From Chelonoidis abingdonii (taxonomy: Eukaryota > Chordata > Testudines > Testudinidae), in the NCBI RefSeq assembly GCF_003597395.2, contig NC_133771.1:45379831-45443830 (forward strand): a DNA stretch of 64,000 bases, in the 5' to 3' direction. The translations under genes were made by a program, and so were the position numbers. Below, one piece after another: positions 25,043-37,825 of the stretch (position 1 is the first letter of the stretch; every line of letters starts with the position of its first letter). A model generated the notes under the pieces. The model made no database searches. It had not been told where the DNA came from and saw nothing but the letters and a program-made list of their open reading frames with translations.

Positions 25043-25990
25043 AGTATGCATTATATTCTTTATTTAAAGCAAAATTGTATTATTTTCTTTCACAGATAAG
25101 AGAAAGATGTCACATCTCTAGTAAGAGACATACTGACCTCAATTTCAAAGCCTTTAAAAAGCAAAATAAGAATAAAGGCTGGAAAATACCGCACACTCCC
25201 CTTATAACACACATTATCATGGGCAAATGGCTGAAGACAACAAAACTGGATTTCTCAAACCAGAATTATTTAATTATTCCAGTATATTGTCTCTGGTTTT
25301 AATGCACCTTTTGGATGAACTACAAAGGCCCGTAGAGTACACAACATATGCTATAGCTCTGATTGTCACCTCGTCATATCCCTGTGTCTGTTAATCCTGC
25401 ATGTAACAATTACAACCAGGGCCTACGTCTCCTTCACATACTGGAAAAAAAATCCTTTTACAATGGGGAGAAACAACCTTAAAAATTATCCTACCATCTT
25501 GCAATTTCCATACAATGTTTGTCCAATTCCAGAGTGAATGGTTTCATGAATGTTTGCTTTACCATGCTGAGGTTCCCATTCTGCAGCAAGCCACTGCCTG
25601 CAGATGTTCCAAATGCATTCTCATTTTACCAACTACTGTTCTGGCACAAACCTGAATATCTGCTGGCAACTAATGACTCACAAAAGGGATGAACACACAA
25701 ATACATTTTGATAAATCCTTTCCAGGCTTTGGAGCTGCTCTGCAGAGCTTACGTTCTGTCCATGCTCTGCCTCCCTTTGCCCCCTGCACACTCCCACACA
25801 TTGATCACACACTCCCTATGTGGCTTCCCACACCAAGCCATTATTGGACAATGGAACAATAGCATTCTTGCACATGGGGTGACACTTCAGCCACAGAAGA
25901 GGGGTTGGGATTTGCTCTGGATTTGTGGAGTTTAAATGTTATTTTATATTGTTCCAATTGTTAGCAGCCTGAATTTAGGGATCCTGAAAC
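25043..25990. other. Unannotated stretch
   Basis: No gene or repeat recognised; frames up to 75 codons without signature. Confidence 0.5.
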
Positions 25991-25997
25991 TGATTTT

Positions 25998-26368
25998 AGT
26001 ACAGTTGCCAAGTTTCACGCAGTAAATAAGCACGCTGACTTTCATAATATGTCAAAAATCAAGCTAATCTCATTTCAAAACAAGGCCAAAACAAGCCAGT
26101 CACTGAGAAGCCCAACACTCTGTGTGACTAGATCCCCACGGCGTGCAGTCTGGGACTGGGGCAGGTGCACTGGGAACCCCTGACTCTCTCCCCCCACCCT
26201 TGCCCCTGCTTGCTGGGAGCCGATCAAAAAGGAAAAAAAAAAGAAAGCAGCAACAAGCTACAACAAGCAACAAGCTACAAGCCAAAAACTAGCCAACAAG
26301 CAACTCACAAGACAATTGAGCCAAAACAAGCCCAATTTCTGTGTTTTTTTCGTGGATCTGGCATGTCT
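25998..26368. repeat. Unclassified repeat rich in caagc phrases
   Basis: caaaacaagccag near 26088-26100, repeated aacaagc/ caagctacaagc units at 26247-26300, and caaaacaagcccaatttctg at 26322-26341 recall a dispersed turtle repeat with an acaagcccaatttctgggtt end. Boundaries and class are uncertain. The central part (26155-26225) is GC-rich. Confidence 0.4.
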
Positions 26369-27588
26369 GGATTTTAGATGGAAAATAGTCCAAAAGAGAA
26401 AAGCTATGCTCTCTCAGTGAATCTTCCTGTAGAAATGCTTTTAATAAATAGATGATTAAGTACAGATGCATACATAATCAATTATATTTTAAAGCCCATA
26501 TCAAGTTTTCATCTGCAAATTTTTCTTTAAATTAGTTATTGAATTTTTCAGCTTCTGTACTTAATTTTCTTGTCTTTATCTCAAGGAAACCTCACCATAC
26601 TACATTGCTCCACAGCATGCTCCTGAACTCATTCTGAATGTTGAACTGTAGCCTCTGGCAAAATGAAATATACAATTGTGTTTTTTCTTTGTTCTGCCAT
26701 GAAATATCTTAAGTATTTTCTCCCAAAGCCATCAGACACAACAGATAAATGTGATATTTCCGTTCATTTGGAAGAGGTAGAATTCAGTTTATCTGAATTA
26801 CATTCTTTAATATATCTTCATAAAGTCAGCCAGTTGTATTACTGCAGAATGGCCCAGGCCATAGACCTGATAGGCGAAATTCCCCATTGCAATCAGTTGT
26901 AGTTCTCCTGGTTTAGGGACTACAAGATCAGTGTTAAATTTCTAATGTTAATATTCATAGTTGCTATAGTAAAACTTACAATATTAAAAGACAAAGGATA
27001 ACACTGAATAGTTCATTCAGCAACAGCTTTTCGTTCTGTTTAGGAACAACAGCTGGGATGTACTTGATCTCAATCAAGGCATAGAGCATCCTTTTTTACC
27101 TCCTTCAACACAAATTAAATTGCAGTTGAATGGAAATAAGTCACTGTTTTGTTTGATTCTGATTTTTTCCCATAACTATTCAGGAAAACTAACTCTCTCT
27201 TGGACAGTTATGCAATGATAGACAATGGGACAAAACTAAGATGAACATACTAGCTTTTTGTTATTTTATTTTAATTGTGTTTTACATTCCCATATGTGCC
27301 ATATAATGACAAACAAAACAAACAAAAACAGTGCATCAAACATTTGCTATTCTTCCTGAAGGACAATAATGCATTGAATATCATTCTAGCTATGAAGAAA
27401 GTTTATACATACCGTTAGCATTTGAACTTGTTTTCCACCTTGTCAGGATGTTTTTGTTTTAAAAATCCTGTATTTTCACATATATGAAATAGTATAGTAC
27501 ATTGGAAAAGAAATTGATCCTTATACAAAGTATTCATTTTTTAAACCTAATTTGAACAATAAAATGATACATTTTAAAGGGTTTAAAT
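26369..27588. other. Unannotated AT-rich stretch
   Basis: No gene, RNA or repeat recognised. The 79-codon frame at 26663-26902 has no domain signature. Confidence 0.5.
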
Positions 27589-27920
27589 CAGTGTTTCTCA
27601 AACCGAGGTCGCCGCTTGTGCAGGGAAAGCCCCCGGTGGGCCGTACCAGTTTGTTTACCTGCCCCGTCCGCAGGTCCAGCCGATCGTGACTCCCACTGGC
27701 CGCGGTTCACTGCTCTGGGCCAATGGGAGCTGCTGGAAGTGTTGCGGGCTGAGGGACATACTGGCCGCTGCTTCCAGCAGCTCCCATTTATCTGCAGTGG
27801 CGAACCGTGGCCAGTGGGAGTCACGATCAGCCGGACCTGCGGATGCGACAGGTAAACAAACTGGCACAGCCCACCAGGGCTTTTTCTACACAAGCAGCAA
27901 CCCCAGATTGAGAAACACTG
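27589..27920. mobile_element. Non-autonomous hAT MITE
   Basis: A 332-bp element with ends cagtgtttctcaaaccgagg and attgagaaacactg. It is the same family as 18983-19306, with the shared aggtaaacaaactgg and ctcccactggccgcgg palindrome halves. A clear 8-bp duplication is not visible (gtttaaat left, taatagct right). The right flank passes directly into a CR1 remnant, so one side may have been lost or rearranged after insertion. Both-strand open frames reflect the palindrome. Confidence 0.82.
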
Positions 27921-27924
27921 TAAT

Positions 27925-29330
27925 AGCTAATCATCAAGTGATCCATCCTCTGTTGCCATTCCTAGCTTCTGGTAAACAGAGGCTAGGGATACCATCCCTG
28001 TCAAACTTGGCTAATAACCATTGATGGACCTATCCTCCATGAACTTATCTGGTTCTCTTTTTGAACCCTGTTATAATCTTGGCCTTCACAACATTGTCTG
28101 GCAAGGAGTTCCACAGGTTGACTGTGCATGGTATGAAAAAATATTTTTGTTTCTTTTGTTTCAAACCTGCTGCCTGTTCAGTTCATTTGGTGCTATCTAC
28201 TTCTTGTGTTATGAAAAGGAGTAAATAATGCTTCCTTATTTACTTTCTCCATGTCAGTCATGATTTTATAGCCCTTGATCATAGCCCCCACCCTTAGTCA
28301 TCTCTTTTCCAAGCTGAAAAGTCCCAATTTTATTAATCTCTCCTCAGACCTCATACCCCTCATACCTCTTCATTCCCCTAATCATTTCTGTTGCCCTTTT
28401 ATGAATCTTTTCCAATTCCAATATATCTTTTTTGAGATCTGCATTCAATATTCAAGATGTGGTTATACCATGGATTTACACAGAGGCAATATGATATTTT
28501 CTATTTTATTATCTATCCCTTTCTTAATGATTCCAAACATTCTGTTCACTTTTTTGATTGCCGCTACACACTGAGTGGATATTTTCAGAGAACTATCCAC
28601 AATGACTCCAAGATCTCTTTCTTGAGTAGTAACAGCCAATTTAGAGCCCCTTATTTTATATGTCTAGTTGGTATTATATTTTCCAATGTGCACTACTTTT
28701 CATTTATCAACACTGAATTACATTTGCCATTTTGTTGCCCAGTCACTCAGTTTTGAGAGATCCCTTTATAACTCTTCAAAGTCTGCTTGGGACTTAATTA
28801 TCTTGAGCAATTTTTTATCATCTGCAAATTTTGCCACCTCACTTTTTACCACTTTGTTGAGATCATTTATGAATATGTTGAATACTACTGGGCCCAGCAC
28901 AGACCCCTGGGGGACACCACTATTTGCCTCTCTGTATTCTGAAAACTGATAATTTATTCCTACCTTTGTTTTCTATCTTTTAACCAGTTATCAATCCAGG
29001 AGAGGAGCTTACCTCTTATCCCATGATAGTTTACTTTGCTTAAGAACCTTTGGTGAGGGACCTTGTTAAAGGCTTTCTGAAAATCTAAGTACACTATATC
29101 CACTGGATCCCCGTTGTCCACATGGTAGTTGACCCAATCAAAGAATTCTAGTAGATTGTAAGGCATGATTTCCCTTTACAAAAACAATGTTGACTCTTCC
29201 CCAACAGATTATGTTCATCTATGTGTCTGATAATTTTGTTCTTTACTATAGTTTCAACCAGTTTGCCCGGTACTGAAGTCAGGTTTACCGGCCTCTAATT
29301 GCCACGATCACCTCTAGGGTCACAAACTTC
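27925..29330 (-). pseudogene. CR1-group LINE ORF2 remnant (reverse transcriptase)
   Basis: Read on the minus strand, this is the reverse transcriptase half of CR1 ORF2 plus the C-terminal region. Visible boxes in order: VDIVYLDFQKAFNKVPHQR inside 28960-29166, GVPQGSVLGP (28889-28918), the catalytic box FADD (28817-28828; the second Asp pair is intact), then KISTQCVAAIKKVNRMFGII and PHLEYC phrases. Frame interruptions between them show it is dead. The 5' part (endonuclease) is missing, and the 3' end is cut at the adjoining hAT element. It is more diverged from the 16581-17490 copy than that copy is from the family consensus, so it is probably an older subfamily. Confidence 0.88.
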
Positions 29331-31960
29331 TTTAAACATATTTAATCATACTTTGTCACTGTGTAAAGGAGTCTTAGTTGGAGTTACTGACATGCTGATG
29401 GCCTGGAAGAAGGAGGAAAGCTTCTTTAATAATCACATTGTGTAGTTTCCCAATTCAATAGTTACTTACAGAAAGATTCTTATACAGACATTGACTCATC
29501 TAACATCAGTTCACAGTTCTCAAAAGTTTTTAATTCTACAGACTACCAGGAAAGGCTCTATAAACTATAGTAGAACATGAACCAAATTTAAGAATCCCTG
29601 CTCTATTTTAAAATTTGTAAAAATCAAAAATCCAATAACATCTATGATCTGAATCTCATTATGTCTCACTGTGTTGCTTTCATAAACACAGCTGACAGAT
29701 CTTCTCTGGCTTCTTTTTAATTCTACTGATTTTGCTTATAGTACCCTTACAAAGGCAGATGCTTTATACAAGCATGTAAAATCACCACTGCAGAAGTGCA
29801 GAACAGTTTGTAAATGTCTAACTAAGAAAGCTAAATTATAAATAGAACACCTCAAAGCAATGCCTTTCAGAGTGTACTTCAGAAGTCTCTTGTGTAAGCA
29901 GAACAAAGGAGACAGAGAAGAAAGATAAAGGCTTTGGGCACACGATTACACACAAGTTCCTGACAAAGTCTTTTCTCTCTTATGAGACCACAAGACATAA
30001 CATATTTTTAGGTAAATAACCTATCAGGCTTATCATAAAGTTCTTCATATGACTAAAGTGAATGTAAAAGCTAGTAAGAAGGCAGAACGAATGCAAGACA
30101 AATGAAAGCTAGCATGATTTCAAATGCTACAGTATTTCCAGGTAGGCTGAATAAACAGTGTTGTAGGTCTGGCAAATGGAAATGCAAATCAGTATAGTAA
30201 GGGATTTGCAGGAATCATCTAGTGAGCCTCACTGATTAAACTACTTTTTTATTTTGAAGCGCTTGCACATTTCAAAGTATTACATAAATAAGTCTTCCTT
30301 AGGAAACTAAAGCCTGAGAGGAAATAGTAGAACCCTGAGAGTATACATTACCATTGACCAAAAAGCAGAAACAGGGTGGAGGCAGAGAAGAGGAGGAGCT
30401 TGTAGCAACAGTTTCTCAAATGAACAGATTTAAAATACTATAGGGATACAGGGCTACCTTTTTGAAATGTCTCTGATTTCATTCCCACAATCTACACAGA
30501 TGTTTACGTTCTTTCTTTGGTTTACCTAAATCCTTTACGTCACCAGCTAAAATTCAAGTTAATAATGAACAATTTTTTTTTCTCTTTCAAGACTGGTCCA
30601 TGCTCTATCTGAAATTATCCCAATTCAGTACTTAGTAAGATGTCCATATCATAGATAACACCACCATAATTAGAACTAATTGGTTCCCTTGCTACCATTC
30701 TGAGTGAAAAAGCCAAAGAATGAATGGGTGTGGAAACTGAACTACTATCATATTTTGTCTTGGTTAAACACCAACAATATGTTCAATGCTGGACAAGACA
30801 CAAATACAGTTCCTGCTCTGAATAGCAGATACAAATAAAACAAAATTAACTTTGTGTACATAAAATTATTACCTCATGACCATGATTTATGTGGGTTAAT
30901 GTTTGTAGAATTTAGCAGACATTGACAAAAAAGGAAGTGGGGTGGGGGACTTGTAGCAATAGGAGAAATCTAAGCATATGGACAGCATGGAAGATTTGGA
31001 GGAGGAAGCAAATGGGATGGTAAATAAAGCATCTTTGGTGGAGAGAAGACAATGAGGGGAACAGGCTAAATAACAAGATTTGGAGGCTGTGATAGAATTG
31101 TGCCTGGCCTCAAAGCAAGGGCAAGAAGTTTAGACTTGCCACTGTGGGCAAAAGGAAGACTATGACAGGATTTAAGAATGGGTCTTTGACTTGTAGAAAA
31201 TAAAGATCAATCCATTAAAAATAAAGCACTTCTAAATAAATCAGTTTAGAGAACTAGTTATGCTAAAAATATATTTATGTGCTTGAAAAGATGGGCTTAC
31301 ATGTGTACCTTTGCTCTAAACTAGGCACATAATATTTGTAGGTTCTTATTTTAGCATACAACAATTTTCATGGTTTTCATCATCACTTTTTGAATATGCT
31401 TAAATACTTGAATGTTCAATTGAATAAGCCACTAGGTGCACAACTGACATTTTTGAGAATAAAATATAGTCATGGCTGTTTTCAAAATGTAGCCCTCTGC
31501 AAAAGATTTGACTCTCTGAAGTCATTCAACAGTTGATTTTGGTTCAGTGACCACCACATGCATGCAAGTATTAATTCAGTTACCATGTCAGAAAGCAGTT
31601 GCTGACCAAGATGCTGTTTGTGCTAGAAGATAAACAGATTATCATTTTCTACTGAAGTTCTAGGGTTATAAACCATAAAAAGCAATGATCTCTTCTAACA
31701 GGATTTTCTTTCAGTGATCAGAGCATCAAATATATACTTGTAAGCAGAGAAAAAATAGCTTTACTAACAGAATAATAATACTATCCGGAGATCTAATTTT
31801 CTCCTACTCAGAATTCAAATTGAGAGAAAGTGTTGGCTCTCTGCCCTACCAATCATAGTCCTTTACCAAGCCATTCATCCAGTCACAGGACACCTTCCCT
31901 ATGGAATAGCTGCACTGGACATCCACTCCACTTATAATGAGTTGCAACGTATAGTCTAAT
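29331..31960. other. Unannotated stretch
   Basis: No gene found. A fragment near 30768-30850 (caatgctggacaagacacaa, then gttcctgctctgaatagcag) may be a degraded SINE tail. Nothing else recognisable. Confidence 0.45.
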
Positions 31961-31963
31961 TCC

Positions 31964-32091
31964 CATAAGTGCTGGAACTAGGGATGCTGCTGCACCTTCT
32001 GGCTTAAAGTGGTTTCCATCTTATACAGGGTTTACAGTTTAGTTCAATGGCTCTCAGCACTATCACTATACAAATTGTTCCAGCACCTCTG
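31964..32091. mobile_element. Short fold-back MITE (gtgctggaac ends)
   Basis: gtgctggaac at 31969-31978 and gttccagcac at 32077-32086 are perfect 10-bp inverted ends of an element of about 128 bp. The interior (ggatgctgctgcaccttctg, then tatacagggtttacagttta) matches a family I recall from turtle DNA. No target duplication resolved and no coding capacity. Confidence 0.65.
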
Positions 32092-32109
32092 TTAACTCTC
32101 TTCATGACA

Positions 32110-32450
32110 CAGGTCAACAAAGTCCTCCCTGAACCTGCTGATGGGAAGGTGAAAACCCCAAACTCTGTCTAGGCCAATCTGCTGGTAAAGGAAAATTCCT
32201 TTCCAGCCCCCCTAAAAAGGGTCGACTAGCACAATGACCACAGCATGTCTCGACCAAATCTGGCATTTCACCACCTTAAGGGGAGGGAGGGTGGGTAGGT
32301 GCCACTTCAGCCTGCTCCATATGAAAAGGGGCTTCAGACCATGAGCTGCCCCTTTTAAGCCCTTTGGCCCATCCAAATTCCAGGGGATGTCAGTGTCACC
32401 CCTTGATCCCTTTTCAGCAGTTTTACTTCTTTCTCTCCCCTCCCCTCCAT
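32110..32450. repeat. Unclassified dispersed repeat, possibly LTR-related
   Basis: Text such as aggtgaaaaccccaaactct, ggaaaattcctttccagccc and agctgccccttttaagccct resembles a repeat seen in other reptile sequence. Phrases of the same kind recur at 51050-51240. The 85-codon minus-strand frame here shows no domain. Confidence 0.35.
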
Positions 32451-32471
32451 AAAGCACTGTTCCCTTCATTC

Positions 32472-32494
32472 AGCCAGCCAGCCAGCCAGCCAAA
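32472..32494. repeat. (CAGC)n microsatellite
   Basis: About five tandem cagc/agcc tetranucleotides. Confidence 0.9.
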
Positions 32495-33004
32495 TTCCCA
32501 TTCGGTTAAAGGTGTGGTGCAGTCATTTGTAAATCTGTGAGTTTGTCAGCTAATGGTTGAAGAGAGACCAGTACTTACAAATTCTGTACTCAAAGCACAG
32601 AAAACCAAAAAAAGTATGCTACACAAAAAAATATTAAGGCAACAGGAAGGAGCAAGACCAAAACCACAGTAAATAACAGTAGCAAAAAGTAGGAAGGGCT
32701 GTAAGAATTCTGTAAACCAGAAAAAAAAATCTTGCATCTAGTACACAACGAAAACAATAGCAAATTTTCCATTTTCAAAACTGTATCAGTTAGGTAGGAT
32801 TAATTAAATACATTTTAGTTCCCTACAGTCACATTTGGGGATAAATTCTATCATAATACAGGCACATTCAACTTCTATTGACACTGATGGGAGACACGAA
32901 TGAGCAGTTGAGGGCAGAGTTAGACTAGAATGCTGTTCATAATAAACAAATCTCTCTGCTGTTTGAATATACTGATAGTGTGGCACAGTTTAGTGGTCTC
33001 AGAA

Positions 33005-33200
33005 CTACAGCAAGACCCAGGAATTCCTGAATTATAATTAGGACTCTGACACTGATTTCCGATGTGTCCTTCAGCAAAGAATGTCTCTTGTCTGTATTCC
33101 CAAACATGAAGTACAGATAATGCTATCTGCTCACATACATGGGGTTAATAAACACAAGAAAAGTGCTTTGAAGATTGAGAGTGATATATAATTATGTGAT
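33005..33200 (+). mobile_element. MIR/CORE-SINE-like fragment
   Basis: Order of landmarks fits a MIR-type SINE: gacccaggaattcctgaatt (head region), actctgacactgatttccga, tgtcttgtctgtattcccaa, gtacagataatgctatctg and gtgctttgaagattgagagt near the end. Strongly diverged. Confidence 0.45.
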
Positions 33201-33591
33201 TGCTATGATATATAATTACTGGACAATATTTTGTAACATTTTAAAAGCTGTCAAATAATACATAGGTATATTGTCTGTTAAGAGTTCAGCATTTTTCTTA
33301 TTTATGTACACCATTAATTAACCTAGCACTATGTCTACATCTCTCAGAAACAAACATACTAAAAGTAATGTGAAGAAGAAATAAAGATAAAAGAGTTTCA
33401 CAAAAAGAAACTGCAAATCAGCAGTAGAAATCTAAGTGAAACAGTGAAGTACCACTAAGCAAAAATTAAACTGGAAAGCTAACATGTCAGCAAAAATGAA
33501 TGGGTTTATATTCTAAATTTCTGTCCTGAATGTTAGCTCATGTTTTCCCCTCTGATAACCTTTACCATGTGCTGTTATTTCAAAGTCACTC

Positions 33592-34300
33592 TGGGCACTT
33601 ACTTAGACGGACTTAGGCGGCAGAAGCCCGCCCACTAGATGGACTCTCTAGCGGGGTGGTTACCCGCTCCTACCCGTTGCAGCTTAAAACAGCCCAAGAG
33701 GAGCAAGAAGCCTGGGCTGATTGGGAGGAAGCAGGCTCAGCTGCAGCCAGGTCCCAATCAGGCCCAGCTGGCCATATAAGAGGTAGTGAGCCAGGAGCCA
33801 GTCTCTTCCTCTGGCTGTAGAGGGAGAAGGGCCTGGCTGCTGGGAACTAGACAAGGTACCGCGCGTGGAGCAGGGCTGGGGAAAGGTAGTGGAGCTGGGG
33901 TGCTCCTGCCTGGAAAGCCCCAGGCTGCAGCCTAGGATTAGGCCAAGAGGTACTGGGGTTGCAGGGTGCAACCCAGGGGTAGGCCAAGGCAGCAGGTCCA
34001 AACCCCTTTGCTGATGATGAGTGGCTGATACTCGTTCCCGTCGTGGGCCTAGGACAATGGACTGGTAGTAAGCCAATACTAAAGGCAAAGGGGCTTAGAG
34101 GGTGGGGTTCCCAGGGAAGGAAACCCTAAGGAAAAGGGTTGCTGCCAGGGGCAGAACCCATGTAAGGGCAGCCGTTCTGGGGAGTGACACAGGGCCAGCT
34201 GGGCACAGGAGATTATGGCCTGCAGAGGGCTCCGAGCTGGATATTGAGCTAATTCCAAAAGTGACCAGCAGGAGTGCACGGGCGGAGGCTGCCCGTTACA
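33592..34300 (+). mobile_element. LTR-like dispersed repeat
   Basis: A GC-rich block of about 710 bp, sharply different from its AT-rich flanks. It runs from about tgggcacttacttagacgg to cccgttaca. It has a TATA-like ccatataagaggtagtgagc at 33772-33791 followed by the gagccagtctcttcctctgg region, reminiscent of a U3/R junction. Possible 5-bp flanking duplication cactc/gactc, only 4 of 5. I recognise the text as an abundant turtle/crocodilian repeat but its class is uncertain. The 134-codon (33684-34088) and 108-codon (34102-34428) frames inside it are not genes. Confidence 0.55.
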
Positions 34301-34810
34301 GACTCCTATTACCAAAAATCTTTGTCCTTTTAACATATATAGTAGTTATATTTATTTCTGATAAATTATTTGACAATTTCACTGATAGAACTTCTTCAGC
34401 TTGTCAAGTTATTAGACTCCTTGTTTGAGCTCTTCAGAGCAATATCATTTTGATCAAGGATCTGACATGTTCTTCTTCAGGGACCAAGTCAATTTTTTCC
34501 CAGTTTTTCTATTACTGAAAGTTAGCTACTGCAGTAGAGCTTCAGGTGAGGACTAATCTGTTATACTGGATGAAAGCTTCTTCATTAGTGCAGATAGCAA
34601 GAAGACGCTGTTCCAGTGTCTCTTGAGCCCTTAGGTAGTGTGTGTGAGGTTTGCACTGTTACCTTCTGTGGGGTTCCAACCACAGGTCAGCTTGAACTTG
34701 CATTGGACTCCTCAGGAGTAGCTGGAACATATCCTTTTCCCAGCAAGCATGCACCCCCATTTTAAAGCTGCACTGTGAGCTAGTGACCCCTCCAGTGGAG
34801 AAATAATGTA

Positions 34811-35588
34811 CAGTAAACTCTCTTAACTCGTCTGGTTAACATTGTTCATGTTACATTGCTGATCAATTAGGAAATGTTTTTAACGTTGTTGAATGCTCCC
34901 TTCTATTGTGTTTGGCAGCTTCGCTTTGTCTATGCTTGCAGGAAGAGCAGCTCGTGCAGCTAGTGGTGGGGCTTGGAATCGGGGTGCCAGCATCCTCATC
35001 AGCTCCCACTCCCCTAAAATTCCTGTGCAGCGGCTGCCTGCAGTTTAGCTATGTCCCTCCCACACTGCCATCTGTGCTCTGCCTCTGGCTGGAGTGCCTC
35101 CCCCAGTCCTGCTTTTGTGCCGGGGGGAAAGGAGAAGGTGGGCTGTCAGGGTGCCCCCTGTGCCTGCCCCGCTTACCCCTCTTCCTAGACCAGGAGGGAC
35201 ACCAGGTGTGGTCTCAGCAAGCTGATTATTACAAGGCAGGTACGTAGGGAAATGTGCATATCTCCCATTCTGCTGCCTTGCAGAGTGAGAGAGTTACCCT
35301 TGAGGCTCAGCCAATTGCCTAGTTATATTTAGTGTAAGGGAATATCCCACCCTGATCCTCCACCTCAACCAAGCTTCATAATATCATCACTGTGTACAGT
35401 ATAAATTTTGCTTAAAACTATACTCTATGTGTGGGTGGGTGTGTGTATATGTCTTTGTCTGGTGAAAAGAATTCCTGGAACTTAACCCCTCATTTACATT
35501 ATCTTTGGGGAATTGGATTCACTTAACATTGTTCACTTAGTCACATTTTTCAGGAACAGAGCTACAATTTAATGTAGGGATTCTACTG
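34811..35588. mobile_element. Non-autonomous Tigger-like DNA transposon
   Basis: A 778-bp element with ends cagtaaactctctta and, reverse-complemented from the right, cagtagaatccctacatta. It is flanked on each side by TA (34809-34810, 35589-35590), the Tc1/mariner-type target. Sub-terminal text gttaacattgttcatgttac and, at the other end, cttaacattgttcacttagt is also inverted-repeat-like. The central region is GC-rich (34900-35230) and yields a 113-codon frame without transposase motifs. The Tigger assignment is by recollection of the family plus the TA duplication. Confidence 0.72.
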
Positions 35589-35590
35589 TA

Positions 35591-37060
35591 CCTTGGTCAC
35601 TTTGACTCACTCTCTACACAGATTTTCAGATGAACAAGGCCTACCACTGCGTCCTGTGCCACTATCACGACCGGGCACGGTGTAGGCGTTAGGCCCTCAT
35701 CAATTATTTGTGGTTACTTTTGCTTATCTTCTGCTCCAAGTACTGAGCTCTTAATTCATCTAAAAAGGGAGGACGAGGACTTGTATAATTATCCATTATT
35801 TCTGTTAAAACAGCAGAACCAAGATGAAAACACAACTATCTGACTACATTATACAATTTGAACAGTGTGTCTGAAATAAAGGAGCTCTCTCCAGCTAAGA
35901 AACGCAGATTTAATAACAATTTCCTTGGTAAAAGAAAATAACACTAAAATTGGGTTATTTAAAAAAAATTGTCAAGTACATTCCTGTACGTTACCCTAAT
36001 AACTTTTGGTCCTTTTCCTAGCGAATGCTGTCTGTATCCATCTATTGAGCACAAGGTGTGAAACCTCTCAACAATCTCTCAATCTAGGCAAATACTTAAC
36101 TCCACTAGCCAAAGATTTTTTTTCCCCACATGTGGTCTCTGGCAGGCTGAGATACCCAATCCCCTCCTAACTTGAACAGTGGGAACACCATGTGATACTT
36201 GGGGCCAAATTCTCTGCTGGTAATACTCTAATGAAATCAATGGAGTTACATCAGCAGAAAATGTGGGGTTACCTCTTTTCTAGTGAGCAATTAATATAGG
36301 CCCTTTTTGAACCTGAAAGCTTAGCATTAAGGATAGAGTCTTACATCTGTGTTAAGCTTTACTGTGCTCTATATAGTTTCCTAACTCCAATGGTCATGCT
36401 CAGAAAAATACACTCTACCTGAACATATTCACTATAGTCTTTCTTCACCATGAGCCATAGTGGATAGTCTTTTCAAAATCAATACAGAAAACATTTATTC
36501 ACCCTGCATGCATGTGGCGATACGACCAACAAATTTAAATTTCAATACAAATAATGAATACAGTGGATTCATGGGTTTTTGAAAATGTTTTAGGTATGGG
36601 TATAATTGCTGAATGTATGCAGTTTCTTATTGCATAACCTATAAAAGGCAAGAACCTGGCACAAAAATAATTTAGACAGCCATTTGCTTATAGTACTGTG
36701 TCCCTGTCAGGAAAATAGTTACATTTAAACCTAAGTATTCATTATACATCTAGCATTTTGAGTGCTCATTTGTTCTGCATTTTTATTATATGAACATACA
36801 GAACAAGGAGATTAATTATAAGATAGAAAGTTCTAGCTTAACCAAAACATTAGGCAGAGTTCCAAAACAGTAAGCAAAGAAACCTCCCAAGTCATCAAAA
36901 AAATGTGCAGTAAAGTTTAAGGACAGGCAGATTTAACAAAGGAAATTTTATCTGGGTGTTCTCTTTTTCCGCAGTTGAACCATTCCAAGTATCCAGAGTG
37001 CTTCACAGACTTCCAAGGAATGTTACAACCCCAAAATATTTTAGCAACACACACACATTA
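35591..37060. other. Unannotated stretch
   Basis: No gene. At about 36200-36275, ggggccaaattctctgctgg and aaatcaatggagttacatca match the short palindromic gccaaattctgc...caatggagttaca repeat common in turtle DNA. Confidence 0.45.
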
Positions 37061-37064
37061 TTAT

Positions 37065-37373
37065 CTGGGTACAAAACCTATGGCATGCATGCCAAAGGCG
37101 GCATGTGAGCTGATTTTCAGTGGCAGTCTCACTGCCCAGGTCCTGGCCACCGGTCTGGGGGGTGTTCTGCATTTTAATTTAATTTTAAATGACGCTTCTT
37201 AAACATTTCACAAACCTTATTTACTGTACATACAATAGTTTAGTTATATATTATAAACTTAGAGAAAGAGACCTTCTAAAAACGTTAAAATGTATGACTG
37301 GCACGCAAAACCTTAAATTAGAGTGAGTAAATGAAGACTCAGCACAGCACTTCTGAAAGGTTGTTCACCCCTG
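37065..37373. mobile_element. hAT-type element, decayed left end
   Basis: The right end ctgaaaggttgttcacccctg and the interior (acgttaaaatgtatgactgg, then cacgcaaaaccttaaattag) match a hAT family whose consensus ends in aggttgccgacccctg. The left end gggtacaaaacctatggcat is an eroded inverted counterpart. The flanking 8-bp duplication is not clear. Non-coding. Confidence 0.65.
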
Positions 37374-37825
37374 CTTTTATTATGGCTGAAATTTACAGAT
37401 GCACAGGGAGCTCTCACAAGCTCCTATGTGCTACTTAAGCTTTATGGTCCAATTATCCCAAGATTTCCCTGATCAGGTCCTGGAGGCCTGAGCCAGAGCC
37501 TACTGCAAACTGAATTCAACGGGCTTTGTCTTAGACCCTAAAGGAGCAAAAGGGCTCTGCATGTGCGAGCTGCCTTGTTGCTTTGTGGTCCCCACGTAGC
37601 ATTCAGGTAAAACCGAGTACAGTGTCTACTCCCTCTTCTTTCTCTCAAGCCAACAGAGTTGGGCATTAAGAGGCGGACATTCTGTACCATCCTGTCTTTC
37701 CAATATCTCCTCAGACATCTTGGGTATGCTGAAGGCTTTGCTGGAATCGCATGGTATTGTTTTAAGAGCATATATGTGTGTTTGTGTGTGTAGGGGGGGG
37801 TCCGTGTCCTGCTTGCAGGCTAGTG

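Noticed and set aside
33684..34428. 134- and 108-codon frames on opposite strands
   Set aside because: Both lie wholly or largely in the GC-rich LTR-like repeat; overlapping antisense frames are typical of stop-poor GC-rich repeats.
34906..35247. 113-codon plus-strand frame with many Cys and Leu
   Set aside because: Internal to the TA-flanked Tigger-like element; no transposase or zinc-finger spacing.
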